Positions 8,282 to 15,561 of a stretch of 64,000 bases of DNA are shown here, one piece after another. Numbering within the stretch: position 1 is the stretch's first letter; the number at the start of each line of letters is the position of its first letter. The stretch spans positions 434,001 through 498,000 of the forward strand of contig NZ_JAIBOA010000001.1 in the NCBI RefSeq assembly GCF_019458805.1, read 5' to 3'. The DNA comes from Actinomadura parmotrematis (GTDB lineage: Bacteria > Actinomycetota > Actinomycetes > Streptosporangiales > Streptosporangiaceae). The notes below the pieces were generated by a model that saw only the letters and a list, made by a program, of their open reading frames with translations, did not search any database and was not told the DNA's origin. The position numbers were made by a program, and so were the translations under genes.

Positions 8282-8974
8282 ATGGACGTCGACGACGCGG
8301 ACATCTTGGCGGAGCAGCGGGCCTACTACCGGGCCCGCGCCAACGAGTACGACCGGGCTTACGGGGAGCGCGCCGACCTGCGGCGCCTGCTCGCCCTGGT
8401 GGACGACCTGCCCGTTCGCGGCGACGTGCTGGAACTGGCTTGCGGAACCGGGCAGTGGACGCCGCTGCTCGCGGCGCGCGCCCGGACGCTGACGGCCGTG
8501 GACGCCTCCGCCGAGACGCTCGCGATCGCCCGCGCGCGCACCGCGTCCCTCGACGTGCGGTACGTGCAGGCCGACGTGTTCGCCTGGCGGCCCGAGCGCC
8601 GTTACGACACCGTTTTCTTCGGCTTCTGGCTCTCCCACGTGCCGCCCGCGCGGCTGCCCGCCTTCTGGGCCTTCCTCGCCGCCGTGCTGGCGCCCGGCGG
8701 CCGGGTGGTGTTCGTGGACGACGGCCCCGCCGCGGCGGGCGCGGAGGACGTCCTCGCCGGCGAGGACGTCCCGGCGGTGCGCCGCGGGCTGGGCGACGGC
8801 AGCCGCTACCGCGTCGTGAAGGTCTTCCACGACCCGCGCGACCTCACCGCCGCCCTCGAAGCCCTCGGCTGGTCGGCGACCGTCCGGACGGTCGAGGAGC
8901 GGTTCATCGCCGGGGTCGCTGAACCGGCCGCCGCCGACGGGACGCGGCCGCCGGTCAGTCCGCGCGCTGGGTGA
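8282..8974 (+). CDS. class I SAM-dependent methyltransferase
   Basis: 230 residues from ATG 8282. Motif I is VLELACGTGQWTPLL (about residue 46), the acidic end of strand 2 is TAVDASAE, and motif II/III appears as VRYVQADVFAW and APGGRVVFVDD. This is the methyltransferase-11/25 fold acting on a small molecule; the acceptor is unknown. The -10-like box 6 nt upstream suggests a leaderless message. Its 3' end overlaps the convergent VOC gene by 20 bp. Confidence 0.85.
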   Translation: MDVDDADILAEQRAYYRARANEYDRAYGERADLRRLLALVDDLPVRGDVLELACGTGQWTPLLAARARTLTAVDASAETLAIARARTASLDVRYVQADVFAWRPERRYDTVFFGFWLSHVPPARLPAFWAFLAAVLAPGGRVVFVDDGPAAAGAEDVLAGEDVPAVRRGLGDGSRYRVVKVFHDPRDLTAALEALGWSATVRTVEERFIAGVAEPAAADGTRPPVSPRAG

Positions 8975-9365
8975 TGCGGACGTGGTTGCCGAACGGGTCG
9001 CGCAGCGCGCAGTCGATGCCGTAGGGGCGCTCGGTCGGCTCCTCGGTGAACTCCACGCCGCGCGCCCGCAGCTCGTCGTAGGTCTTGCGGCAGTCGTCGG
9101 TGGTGAAGATCGCGGCGACGCCCATCGCGCCCTTGGTGACCAGGTCGCGGACCTGGGCGGCGGTCTCGTCCGACAGCGCCGGGGCGCCGGGGCGCTCCAG
9201 CAGGATCTCCCGGTCCGGCTGCCCGGGCACGTTGACGGTGAGCCAGCGCATGAAGCCCATGTCGACGTCGGAGTTCACCTCCAAGCCGAGCTTGCCGACG
9301 TAGAAGTCCAGGGCCTCGTCCTGGTCGAGGACGTAGATGTGCGAGTGCGTGATGGCGTTGAACAT
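8955..9365 (-). CDS. VOC-superfamily (glyoxalase/bleomycin-resistance fold) protein
   Basis: 136 residues from ATG 9365, starting MFNAITHSHIYVLDQDEAL; a GTG three codons upstream is also possible. Two beta-alpha-beta-beta-beta modules are visible (FYVGKLGLEV, then GVEFTEEPTERPYGIDCALRDPFGN). His in ITHSH and Glu/Asp positions fit the metal site of the family. The gene is downstream of an AraC regulator on the same strand, a frequent regulator/VOC pair. Substrate unknown. Confidence 0.85.
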   Translation of the reverse strand: MFNAITHSHIYVLDQDEALDFYVGKLGLEVNSDVDMGFMRWLTVNVPGQPDREILLERPGAPALSDETAAQVRDLVTKGAMGVAAIFTTDDCRKTYDELRARGVEFTEEPTERPYGIDCALRDPFGNHVRITQRAD

Positions 9366-9426
9366 GGCCCTCACGCTACTGAGCCGGGACGCCGCGATAC
9401 TTCTCCGAAACCACCATGCCGGCGGG

Positions 9427-9819
9427 TCAGGACGCCGGGCGCGTCCACGCCTTGGTGAAGCACGTCGGGACGTCCGCGGCCGCCGCCCGCCGCCGGTACT
9501 CGCGCGGCGACGTCCCGACGATGCCGCGGAACGTGCGGCTGAAGGTGCCGAGGCTGGAGAAGCCGACCTCGAAGCAGACGTCGGTGACGCTGCGGTCGCT
9601 CTCGCGCAGCAGCGCCATCGCCCGCTCGACGCGGCGGCGCTGCAGGTAGCGGTGCGGCGTCTCGCCGAACGTGGCCCGGAAGGTGCGCGCGAAGTGCGTC
9701 TCCGACACGTGCGCGATGCGCGCCAGGGCCGGGACGTCCAGCGGGCGCGCGTAGTCGCGGTCCATGGCGTCCCGGGCGCGCAGCATCCGGCGGTTGGTGT
9801 CCTCGGCGGCGCGGCTCAC
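9427..9819 (-). CDS. AraC-family regulator consisting of the DNA-binding domain
   Basis: 130 residues, nearly all a double helix-turn-helix AraC domain: ALARIAHVSETHFARTFRAT for the first helix pair and VGFSSLGTFSRTFRGIVGTS for the second. There is no separate effector domain, so it is a short form that may respond through a partner. It lies 61 bp upstream of the VOC gene on the same strand and probably controls it. Confidence 0.85.
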   Translation of the reverse strand: MSRAAEDTNRRMLRARDAMDRDYARPLDVPALARIAHVSETHFARTFRATFGETPHRYLQRRRVERAMALLRESDRSVTDVCFEVGFSSLGTFSRTFRGIVGTSPREYRRRAAAADVPTCFTKAWTRPAS

Positions 9820-9847
9820 CGCGCCATCACACCACAGCCTCCACCGG

Positions 9848-10123
9848 TCACGGCACCGACACCGCGACGCGCCGGATCTCCACGCCCCGCACGGTCACGC
9901 CGGGGACCGGCCCGTCGAGGCCCGCGAGGGCGCCGCGCTCGGCGTCGTCCTCGGTCGCGAAGAGCAGGACGGCGAGCCCGTCCCCGTCGCGGGGCTCCAT
10001 CCAGTGCCCGCCGACGAAGCCGGGCGCCGCCTTCAGGCGCGGCAGGACGTCGTCCATCAGCGCGGCGGCGGCCTGCGGCGCCCGCTCCGGATCGATGCGG
10101 ATGGTCACGAACGCTGCGTGCAC
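9848..10123 (-). CDS. small dimeric alpha/beta-barrel (ABM-like) protein
   Basis: 91 residues from GTG 10123. The sequence MHAAFVTIRIDPERA, GFVGGHWMEPRDGDGLAVLLF, VEIRRVAV has the strand-helix-strand layout of antibiotic-biosynthesis-monooxygenase-like ferredoxin folds. It precedes the AraC gene by 28 bp on the same strand and may be cotranscribed with AraC and VOC. No catalytic assignment is possible. Confidence 0.65.
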   Translation of the reverse strand: MHAAFVTIRIDPERAPQAAAALMDDVLPRLKAAPGFVGGHWMEPRDGDGLAVLLFATEDDAERGALAGLDGPVPGVTVRGVEIRRVAVSVP

Positions 10124-10223
10124 GGCTGGTCGGTCCTCTCGCTCGGTCGACGGCGGGCCCGTCTCGCTTGTACCGACCGCCGGGGCGCCGCGAACTCATC
10201 GGCGATGGGCGACACTCGTGCGC

Positions 10224-10631
10224 ATGAACCCCAGGATCACCCGCATCAACCCCGAGACCCTGCACCCGACGCCCGGATACCACCACGTCACCGTCGTCGA
10301 GGCCGGCCGCACCGCCCACCTGGCCGGACAGTGCCCGCTCGACGCCTCCGGCGCCGTCGCCGCGGGCGGGCTGGACGCGCAGGTCGACCAGGTCGCCGCC
10401 AACGCGCTCGCGGCCCTGGCCGCCGCCGGCGCCGCGCCCGCCGACGTCGTCCGCTCGGTGATCTACGTGCGGAGCGACGACAACGCCGACCTGACGGCCG
10501 CCTGGGACAGGCTGAACGCCTCGGTCATCGGCGCGGCCTTCGGCACCGCGAGCACGCTGCTCGGCGTGGCGCAGCTCGGCTTCCGGGGGCAGCTCGTCGA
10601 GGTCGACCTCACCGCTGCCCTCCCCGGCTGA
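10224..10631 (+). CDS. RidA-family (YjgF/YER057c/UK114) protein
   Basis: 135 residues from ATG 10224. AHLAGQCPLDASGAV, QVDQVAANALAALAAAGA, VRSVIYVRS and AQLGFRGQLVEVDLTA follow the RidA fold. Canonical RidA hydrolyses reactive enamines and carries an Arg near residue 105 in IEVEA(V/I)A. Here the equivalent segment is LVEVDLTA, preceded by FRG, so it belongs to a divergent subfamily whose deaminase activity is uncertain. Confidence 0.82.
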   Translation: MNPRITRINPETLHPTPGYHHVTVVEAGRTAHLAGQCPLDASGAVAAGGLDAQVDQVAANALAALAAAGAAPADVVRSVIYVRSDDNADLTAAWDRLNASVIGAAFGTASTLLGVAQLGFRGQLVEVDLTAALPG

Positions 10632-10642
10632 GCGCGGCGGCG

Positions 10643-11152
10643 TCAGGCGCCGACGGTGCCGTCGACGGCCTCGCGGATCAGGTCGGCGTGGCCGTTGTGG
10701 CGCGCGTACTCGTGGACCATGTGCAGCATGACGAAGCGGAGCGACACGTCCTCGCCCCACCGGGGCTGGTGGACGACGAGGTCGAGGGACGGCGCCGCGC
10801 GCTCGATGCGGCGCGCGTGCTCCACCTCGGCCCGCCAGGCGGCGAAGCCCTCCGCCCGCGTGGAGGCGGACGCGTCGTAGGCGGTCTGGTAGTCGCCCGC
10901 GTGCGACCAGACGTTGGGCAGGTCGCGCTCGCCGTTCACGCACTTGCGGAACCAGGTGCGCTCGACCTCGGCCATGTGCCGGACGAGGCCGAGCAGCGAC
11001 AGCGCCGAGGGAGCGGACGCCCGCGCGCGCAGCCGCGCGTCGTCCAGCCCGTCGCACTTCCAGGCCAGGGTGGCGCGGTGGTACTCCAGGTGCGCGCGGA
11101 GCAGCTCGCGCTCGCCCGCGACCAGCGGGATCGGGGGACGTTCGGTGATCAT
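10643..11152 (-). CDS. DinB-family (DUF664) protein
   Basis: 169 residues from ATG 11152. The four-helix DinB fold is marked by LLGLVRHMAEVERTWF and MLHMVHEYARHNGHADLIRE. The three metal-ligand histidines of the family are visible in RHMAE and in HEYARHNGH. In actinomycetes such proteins are thiol-dependent S-transferases or detoxification enzymes. It is convergent with RidA and divergent from the RibD-like gene. Confidence 0.87.
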   Translation of the reverse strand: MITERPPIPLVAGERELLRAHLEYHRATLAWKCDGLDDARLRARASAPSALSLLGLVRHMAEVERTWFRKCVNGERDLPNVWSHAGDYQTAYDASASTRAEGFAAWRAEVEHARRIERAAPSLDLVVHQPRWGEDVSLRFVMLHMVHEYARHNGHADLIREAVDGTVGA

Positions 11153-11241
11153 CGCCGCCACTCTACGCGGGGCGCGATGAGAATCGGCCGCGCCCCGGGT
11201 CGGTACCACCGGAGACGCCCGACGGGAGAGGAGCCGGTGAG

Positions 11242-11835
11242 ATGGCGAGAGTCGTGATGCAGGCCGTGGTGTCGGTGGACGGGTACATCGCCCTTCCCGA
11301 CGACACGGTCGGGCCGTTGTTCGACTGGTACGACAACGGCGACGTGACGATCCGCGCCAACGACACGTGGGCGTTCAACGTCGGACGCGCCTCGGCGGAC
11401 TACGTCCGGCCCTTCTGGGACGCGGTCAAGGTCACGGTGATCGGCCGCCACCTGTTCGACACCACCGACGGCTGGTCGGGCGTGCCCGCCGCCGGGGACG
11501 AGCTCGTCGTCGTCACCCACCGGCCGCTGCCGGAGGAGTGGCGTGCCCGGTTCCCCGCCGCGCCCTTCCACACCGCCGGCTCCGTCGAGGACGCGATCGC
11601 GCTCGCCAAGGAGCGCGCCGGGGACGGCCTGGTCTGCGTGTGCGCGGGCGACGTCGGCGGGCAGGCGTTCTCGGCGGGCCTCGTCGACGAGGTCGCGATG
11701 GACGTCGCGCCGGTCGTGCTGGGGGAGGGCGTGCGGTTCTTCGGCGACCACACCGGCACCGTCCTGCTCGGCGACCCCGACCAGGTCGTCCAGGGCGACC
11801 GCGTCCTGCACCTGCACTACACCGTGCGGCGCTGA
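11242..11835 (+). CDS. dihydrofolate-reductase-like (RibD C-terminal domain) protein
   Basis: 197 residues. MARVVMQAVVSVDGYIAL, VTVIGRHLFDTTDGW and the late motif VDEVAMDVAPVVLGEGVRFF are diagnostic of the RibD_C family of NADPH-dependent reductases found singly in actinomycetes. GERVRG-type ribosome signal GGAGAGGAG lies upstream. A pteridine- or riboflavin-like substrate is the family expectation. It is not the biosynthetic RibD, because the deaminase domain is absent. Confidence 0.87.
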   Translation: MARVVMQAVVSVDGYIALPDDTVGPLFDWYDNGDVTIRANDTWAFNVGRASADYVRPFWDAVKVTVIGRHLFDTTDGWSGVPAAGDELVVVTHRPLPEEWRARFPAAPFHTAGSVEDAIALAKERAGDGLVCVCAGDVGGQAFSAGLVDEVAMDVAPVVLGEGVRFFGDHTGTVLLGDPDQVVQGDRVLHLHYTVRR

Positions 11836-11852
11836 CGCCGTTCCCGCCGGGG

Positions 11853-11879
11853 GCTTATTGCAGGTTGCTTGCAATAAGC
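11853..11879. promoter_or_regulatory. 27-bp perfect palindrome, likely operator of the GNAT gene
   Basis: Arms GCTTATTGCA (11853-11862) and TGCAATAAGC (11870-11879) are perfect, with spacer GGTTGCT. It is much more AT-rich than its surroundings and ends 8 nt before the GNAT start at 11888. No T-tract follows, so an operator is likelier than a terminator of the upstream gene. No cognate regulator gene is adjacent. Confidence 0.6.
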
Positions 11880-11887
11880 TGGCGATC

Positions 11888-12529
11888 ATGGTGGAGGAAC
11901 TCGCCCGCGCCTGGATCCGCGGCTGGACCGTCAGCCGGGGGACGCCGCCGCCGGTGGCGGTCGGGGACGGCGTGCACCGCGTGGACGTGGGCCTGCCCGG
12001 CCACCTCGTGCGCTACGTCGTCCCGCGCCCGGACGGGCGGACCGTGCGCGACCTGGCCGAGCGGGCGAGGGCGGCGGGGACCTGGCTGAAGATCTGCGCG
12101 GACGCCGAGCGGACGGCGTCCCTGCTGGGGGACGGCTGGACCGTGCAGGACGCGCCCGAGTACCTGATGGCCGTCGAGCTGCGGAGGATCGCACCCCGTA
12201 CCCTCCCCGCCGGCTACACCCTGGACCTGGACGCGACGGGCCCGGCCCTCGCGGCCGCCGTCCGGACGGCGGAGGGGGCGCCCGCCGCGTCCGGGCGCGC
12301 GGGCCTCGCGGACGGGCACGCGGTCTTCGACCAGATCGCGACCGAGCCGTCGCACCGGCGCCGGGGCCTCGGCGGCGTGATCATGTCGGCCCTCGCCGCC
12401 GCGGCCGCCGCCCGCGGCGCCCGCACCGGCGTCCTGGTCGCCACGGCCGACGGCCGCGCCCTGTACCGGCACCTCGGCTGGCGGGAGGTCGGCCCGGTGA
12501 CGGCGGCGTACGTCCCGGCCGCGGACTGA
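11888..12529 (+). CDS. GNAT-family N-acetyltransferase
   Basis: 213 residues from ATG 11888. The C-terminal 90 residues are a GNAT domain: VFDQIATEPSHRRRGLGGVIMSAL is motif A with the Q/RxxGxG/A pyrophosphate loop, and ALYRHLGWREVGPV is motif B. The N-terminal 110 residues (ELARAWIRGWTVSRG) form a family-specific domain. The acceptor is unknown. No good ribosome site is seen, and a palindrome lies immediately before the start, so regulation may act at this site. Confidence 0.85.
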   Translation: MVEELARAWIRGWTVSRGTPPPVAVGDGVHRVDVGLPGHLVRYVVPRPDGRTVRDLAERARAAGTWLKICADAERTASLLGDGWTVQDAPEYLMAVELRRIAPRTLPAGYTLDLDATGPALAAAVRTAEGAPAASGRAGLADGHAVFDQIATEPSHRRRGLGGVIMSALAAAAAARGARTGVLVATADGRALYRHLGWREVGPVTAAYVPAAD

Positions 12530-12537
12530 ACCGAGGC

Positions 12538-13248
12538 TCAGCGGGCCGCCTTCGCCTCCGACTCCCGTTCCGGAGCGGGGCGCGGGGAGCCGTCCGCGGT
12601 GCGCCACCAGGGGCGCGAGACCAGCGCCGCGAGCCCCGCGCCGGCGGCGTTGACCAGCACGTCGTCCACCGACGACACCCGGTCCAGCCGCAGGACGTAC
12701 TGCGCGACCTCCAGCAGGGCCGAGCAGGCCGCGCCGAGCGCCAGGACGCGCGGCAGCGACGCCGGCGCCGCGAACCGCAGCGGCGTGAAGAACCCCAGCG
12801 CCGCGAACACCAGCAGGTTGCCGATGACCTGGCCCGCGTCCATCGTCGCCAGGTCCCGCAGCGGCACCAGGTTCACCACGGCGCGGTCCTCGTCCCCCGG
12901 CAGCATGATCATCCACACCCAGGGGACCGTGCCGTAGACGATGCCGACCTCGGCCAGCGACACCCGCCACGCCGACGCGGCCCCGGCGGCCCGGCGGCGG
13001 CGCGCCAGCACCCACGCCGCCAGCAGCGCGAGGGGGAGCGCGAGCAAGGTCAGGAGCGCGATGCCGTTGAAGGTGTTGAACCAGACGTAGGGGTCGCCGG
13101 GCCGGTGCAGCGGCATGGCCACCATCCGCAGCGCCGTGCGGCCCGGCCCGAGCACCGCCGCCGCCACGGCGGCGACCGCCAGGACGGCGACCACGATCTT
13201 GTACGTCCGGCGGGCCGGGGGAGGTGCGCTCTGATCCATGCCGCCCAT
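12538..13248 (-). CDS. VanZ-family membrane protein
   Basis: 236 residues with five to six membrane helices. The VanZ signature residues are present: WFNTFNGIALL, NLVPLRDL, VIGNLLVFAALGFFTPL, LLEVAQYVL and SVDDVLVNAAGAGLA. Family members include the teicoplanin-resistance protein VanZ, but most chromosomal homologues have no known substrate. It is convergent with the GNAT gene. An alternative start is ATG 13239. Confidence 0.87.
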   Translation of the reverse strand: MGGMDQSAPPPARRTYKIVVAVLAVAAVAAAVLGPGRTALRMVAMPLHRPGDPYVWFNTFNGIALLTLLALPLALLAAWVLARRRRAAGAASAWRVSLAEVGIVYGTVPWVWMIMLPGDEDRAVVNLVPLRDLATMDAGQVIGNLLVFAALGFFTPLRFAAPASLPRVLALGAACSALLEVAQYVLRLDRVSSVDDVLVNAAGAGLAALVSRPWWRTADGSPRPAPERESEAKAAR

Positions 13249-13373
13249 TCAAGCCGCGGGCACGTTGCCGGAACGTATGCGTTTCCCGATACGCCCGCGA
13301 TAGGCGCGGCCGGGCGGAACCGGGACGCCCCGGATCGCCCGAAAAGGGTTCGACGCCGCCGGGGCAGGTCGCG

Positions 13374-13379
13374 TAGCCT
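13374..13379 (+). promoter_or_regulatory. -10-like TAGCCT upstream of the methyltransferase gene
   Basis: TAGCCT lies 125 bp before GTG 13505. It would give a 5' leader of about 115 nt that contains two short reading frames starting at ATG 13414 and ATG 13420, neither with a recognisable product. Confidence 0.3.
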
Positions 13380-13504
13380 CGGCGCGTCCACGAGTTCCCA
13401 GGTCAGAGAAGGTGCATGGATGAGTGTGCAGGCGCGCGCGACCGGCGACCGGCGGTCGCGTTCCCGGACATTCATGACTTCTCTGGACCGAAGGACTCCC
13501 AGAA

Positions 13505-14251
13505 GTGGATCTTCCACGTAGTTTCACCATCCGCGAGAGCAGCCACCGCATCCACAACCCGCTGACCGCCGGGAAGCTGGCCGTCCTTGGGGAGGCGCTG
13601 CACCTGCCGCCGGGCACCGAGGTGCTCGACCTCGCCTGCGGCAGCGGCGAGATGCTGTGCACCTGGGCGCGCGACCACGGCGTGCGCGGCACCGGCGTGG
13701 ACATCAGCACGGTGTTCCTCGACCAGGCCCGCGCCCGCGCCGAAGAGCTGGGCGTCGCGGACCGCGTCGCCTTCGTGCACGACGACGCGGCGGGCTGGAC
13801 CGCCGACCGCCCGGTCGGCGTCGCCGCGTGCGTCGGCGCCACCTGGATCGGCGGCGGCACGGCCGGCACGGTCGACCTCCTCCGGCGCAGCCTCGCGCCC
13901 GGCGGCATCATGCTGGTCGGCGAGGTGTACTGGCGCCGCGAACCCCCGGACCAGGCCACCGTGGAGAACTGCCAGGCCGCCACCCGGGACGACTTCCGGG
14001 CGCTGCCCGAGCTCATCGAGCACTTCGGCGAGCTCGGCTGCGACGTGGTGGAGATGGTCCTGGCCGACCAGGACAGCTGGGACCGCTACGCGGCCGCCCA
14101 GTGGCTCAACATCCGCCGCTGGCTCGACGCCAACCCCGACGACGAGCTGCACGACGAATTGCGCGCGGAACTCACCACCGAACCCGCCCGCCACGCCAGG
14201 TACCAGCGCGAGTACCTGGGCTGGGGCGTCTTCGCCCTGATGAACCGCTAG
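13505..14251 (+). CDS. class I SAM-dependent methyltransferase (UbiE-like)
   Basis: 248 residues from GTG 13505. Motif I is VLDLACGSGEMLCTWA, with GVDIST at the end of strand 2 and LAPGGIMLVGEVYWRR as motif III. The C-terminal region (LIEHFGELGCDVVEMVLADQDSWDRY) matches actinomycete SAM methyltransferases of unknown acceptor. A strong hairpin terminator follows at 14267-14309. Confidence 0.87.
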   Translation: MDLPRSFTIRESSHRIHNPLTAGKLAVLGEALHLPPGTEVLDLACGSGEMLCTWARDHGVRGTGVDISTVFLDQARARAEELGVADRVAFVHDDAAGWTADRPVGVAACVGATWIGGGTAGTVDLLRRSLAPGGIMLVGEVYWRREPPDQATVENCQAATRDDFRALPELIEHFGELGCDVVEMVLADQDSWDRYAAAQWLNIRRWLDANPDDELHDELRAELTTEPARHARYQREYLGWGVFALMNR

Positions 14252-14266
14252 CCCCGCCCCACCCCC

Positions 14267-14309
14267 GCTGTGGGTCCCGGGCGGCCACCCGCCGCCCGAG
14301 ACCCACAGC
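14267..14309 (+). terminator. strong hairpin terminator after the methyltransferase gene
   Basis: GCTGTGGGTC (14267-14276) pairs perfectly with GACCCACAGC (14300-14309), and CGGGCGGC pairs with GCCGCCCG inside. It begins 16 nt after the stop codon. No T-tract follows, as is usual in very GC-rich genomes. Confidence 0.7.
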
Positions 14310-14370
14310 ACCACGACCGCCCCCCGGCCACCCCCCGCCCCGCCCAAAACCGGCCGACACCCCCACCCAT

Positions 14371-14470
14371 GACCACCCGGTCGCCCCACGTCGACTTGCG
14401 GCGTGTTGGGCTTTTTCGATCTCCGCACAGCCCAACACGCCGCATCTCAACCGGCGACGACCGGCTGGTC
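14371..14470. repeat. 100-bp palindromic element A (first of four)
   Basis: It runs from GACCACCCGGTC (14371-14382) to GACCGGCTGGTC (14459-14470). The inner arms TGCGGCGTGTTGGGC (14397-14411) and GCCCAACACGCCGCA (14430-14444) are a perfect 15-bp inverted repeat. Its right arm reads CATCTCAA, not CAAGTCAA as in B, C and D. No coding frame fits. Confidence 0.85.
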
Positions 14471-14599
14471 ACGGGGCGCGGCACCACCCCGCAGGGTTCA
14501 GGGAACGCCCCCGGTCAAGATCGGCCACGACGGCGGGCGCGCCCCGGCAGGCGGACCTCCCGGCTGCGGATCTCGCCCACGGCTCCCGCCGTCCGCCAT

Positions 14600-14699
14600 G
14601 ACCACCTGGTCGCCAACGGTTGAGATGCGGCGTGTTGGGCTCTTTCGATCTTCAAAGAGCCCAACACGCCGCAAGTCAACGAGTGATGACCAGGCGGTC
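14600..14699. repeat. 100-bp palindromic element B
   Basis: It is bounded by GACCACCTGGTC (14600-14611) and GACCAGGCGGTC (14688-14699). A perfect 20-bp inverted repeat lies at 14626-14645 and 14654-14673 around the loop CGATCTTC. The left arm starts TTGAGATG, the complement of the variant right arm of element A, while its right arm has the consensus CAAGTCAA. Confidence 0.85.
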
Positions 14700-14835
14700 A
14701 TTGTCGCTGGTGCTCCGTGATCCTTGTCATGGGACGCCCCGGTCGGCCTCCATTCAAGGTCGCTCGGCGATCGTGCCGTCTAGCCGCCCCCACCTGGCCG
14801 TCCTCTCCTCGGCGGTCCGTCCCATGGCGGGCTAT

Positions 14836-14935
14836 GACCGCCCGGCCGCTACATGTTGACTTGCGGCGGGTTGACGATATGAAACGTTTCAAAGACGCAA
14901 CACGCCGCAAGTCAACGAGCGATGACCGGATGGTC
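14836..14935. repeat. 100-bp palindromic element C
   Basis: The ends are GACCGCCCGGCC (14836-14847) and GACCGGATGGTC (14924-14935). Arms 14856-14873 and 14898-14915 pair over 18 bp with one mismatch. The exact centre is the 10-bp palindrome GAAACGTTTC (14881-14890). It is the most decayed copy at its left end. Confidence 0.85.
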
Positions 14936-15067
14936 GCTACCGCTGGCGCTCCACGGCACCTGCCGCGACCGTCTCTGTCGACCTCTGCTCTGCCCAAGGC
15001 CGCCCGGTGGCAGCGGCTCTGCCCGGCGGCCCTCCCGTCGGGGGCGGTCCGTCCCGCCGTCACTGAT

Positions 15068-15167
15068 GACCACCTGGTCGCTGGACGTTGACTTGCGGCG
15101 TGTTGACGTAATGAAACGTTTCAAAGACGCAACACGCCGCAAGTCAACGAGTGGCGACCAGGTGGTC
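15068..15167. repeat. 100-bp palindromic element D
   Basis: This is the best-preserved copy. GACCACCTGGTCGC (15068-15081) is the exact complement of GCGACCAGGTGGTC (15154-15167). TTGACTTGCGGCGTGTTG (15088-15105) is the exact complement of 15130-15147, and GAAACGTTTC (15113-15122) occupies the exact centre. All features are symmetric about 15117.5. Its right end overlaps the stop codon of the second DUF397 frame (15166-15168). Confidence 0.88.
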
Positions 15168-15366
15168 ACTCGCTGGGGTTGGTCCGGCCGCTCGCTTTGA
15201 GGTGGCGGAGAAGGGCGGCCCAGGTGTGGAGCGGCGGGGGGAGGGCGGGGCCGTAGGGGTCTTTGGAGTCGCGCACGGACACGGACCCTCGGGCTTCCGC
15301 TACTTCGACGCACTCCCCATCGCTGTTGCCGGAACGGCTGCTCTTATACCAGACGGCGGGCGCGGC
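15166..15366 (-). pseudogene. second DUF397 domain, start-less and in frame behind an amber codon
   Basis: Directly after the TAG stop (15369-15367) of the upstream DUF397 gene, the same frame continues for 66 codons to TGA at 15168-15166. The translation has all DUF397 landmarks: AVWYKSSRSG, GECVEVAEA, VRDSKDPYGPAL and TWAALLRHLKA. No ATG, GTG, TTG or CTG lies between the TAG and the start of the domain. Either it is a remnant of a tandem gene that lost its start, or it is reached by readthrough of the single amber codon. Its end lies inside palindromic element D. Confidence 0.75.
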
Positions 15367-15561
15367 CTACTGGGCCTTCAGGTTGTCGAGGAACGCGGCC
15401 CAGGTGGGGTGAGGGAGGGGGAGCGTGGGGCCGTGGGGGTCCTTGGAGTCGCGGATGCGCGCTAGGCCGCGATCGTTGGTCACCTCGACACAATCCTGCG
15501 CGCCGCTCGTGCTATGGCTGCTCTTGCGCCAAGCGTTGGGCGGAGAACCTGATCGCTTCAT
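15367..15561 (-). CDS. DUF397 protein
   Basis: 64 residues: MKRSGSPPNAWRKSSHSTSG, then QDCVEVTNDRGLARIRDSKDPHGPTL and TWAAFLDNLKAQ. These are the standard DUF397 features. ATG 15561 overlaps the XRE stop as ATGA, so the two are translationally coupled. In WhiJ-type loci of Streptomyces the small DUF397 protein is the partner of the XRE/DUF5753 regulator and modulates its DNA binding during development. The stop is amber, followed in frame by a second DUF397 domain. Confidence 0.88.
   Translation of the reverse strand: MKRSGSPPNAWRKSSHSTSGAQDCVEVTNDRGLARIRDSKDPHGPTLPLPHPTWAAFLDNLKAQ

Noticed and set aside
13414..13560. Short reading frames in the leader of the methyltransferase gene as a peptide-natural-product precursor
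   Set aside because: About 48 and 33 codons, with no leader/core pattern, and overlapping the methyltransferase start. The methyltransferase lacks RiPP-type features and no other modifying enzyme is near.
14371..15167. CRISPR array
   Set aside because: Repeats are 100-bp palindromes and the separators are about 130 bp and partly related to each other. There are no cas genes. It does not match any CRISPR format.
14371..15167. Four simple transcription terminators or a type III antitoxin RNA array
   Set aside because: The elements have constant length, end dyads and no adjacent genes to terminate. No ToxN-like toxin gene follows. A structured RNA remains possible but the specific class is unsupported.
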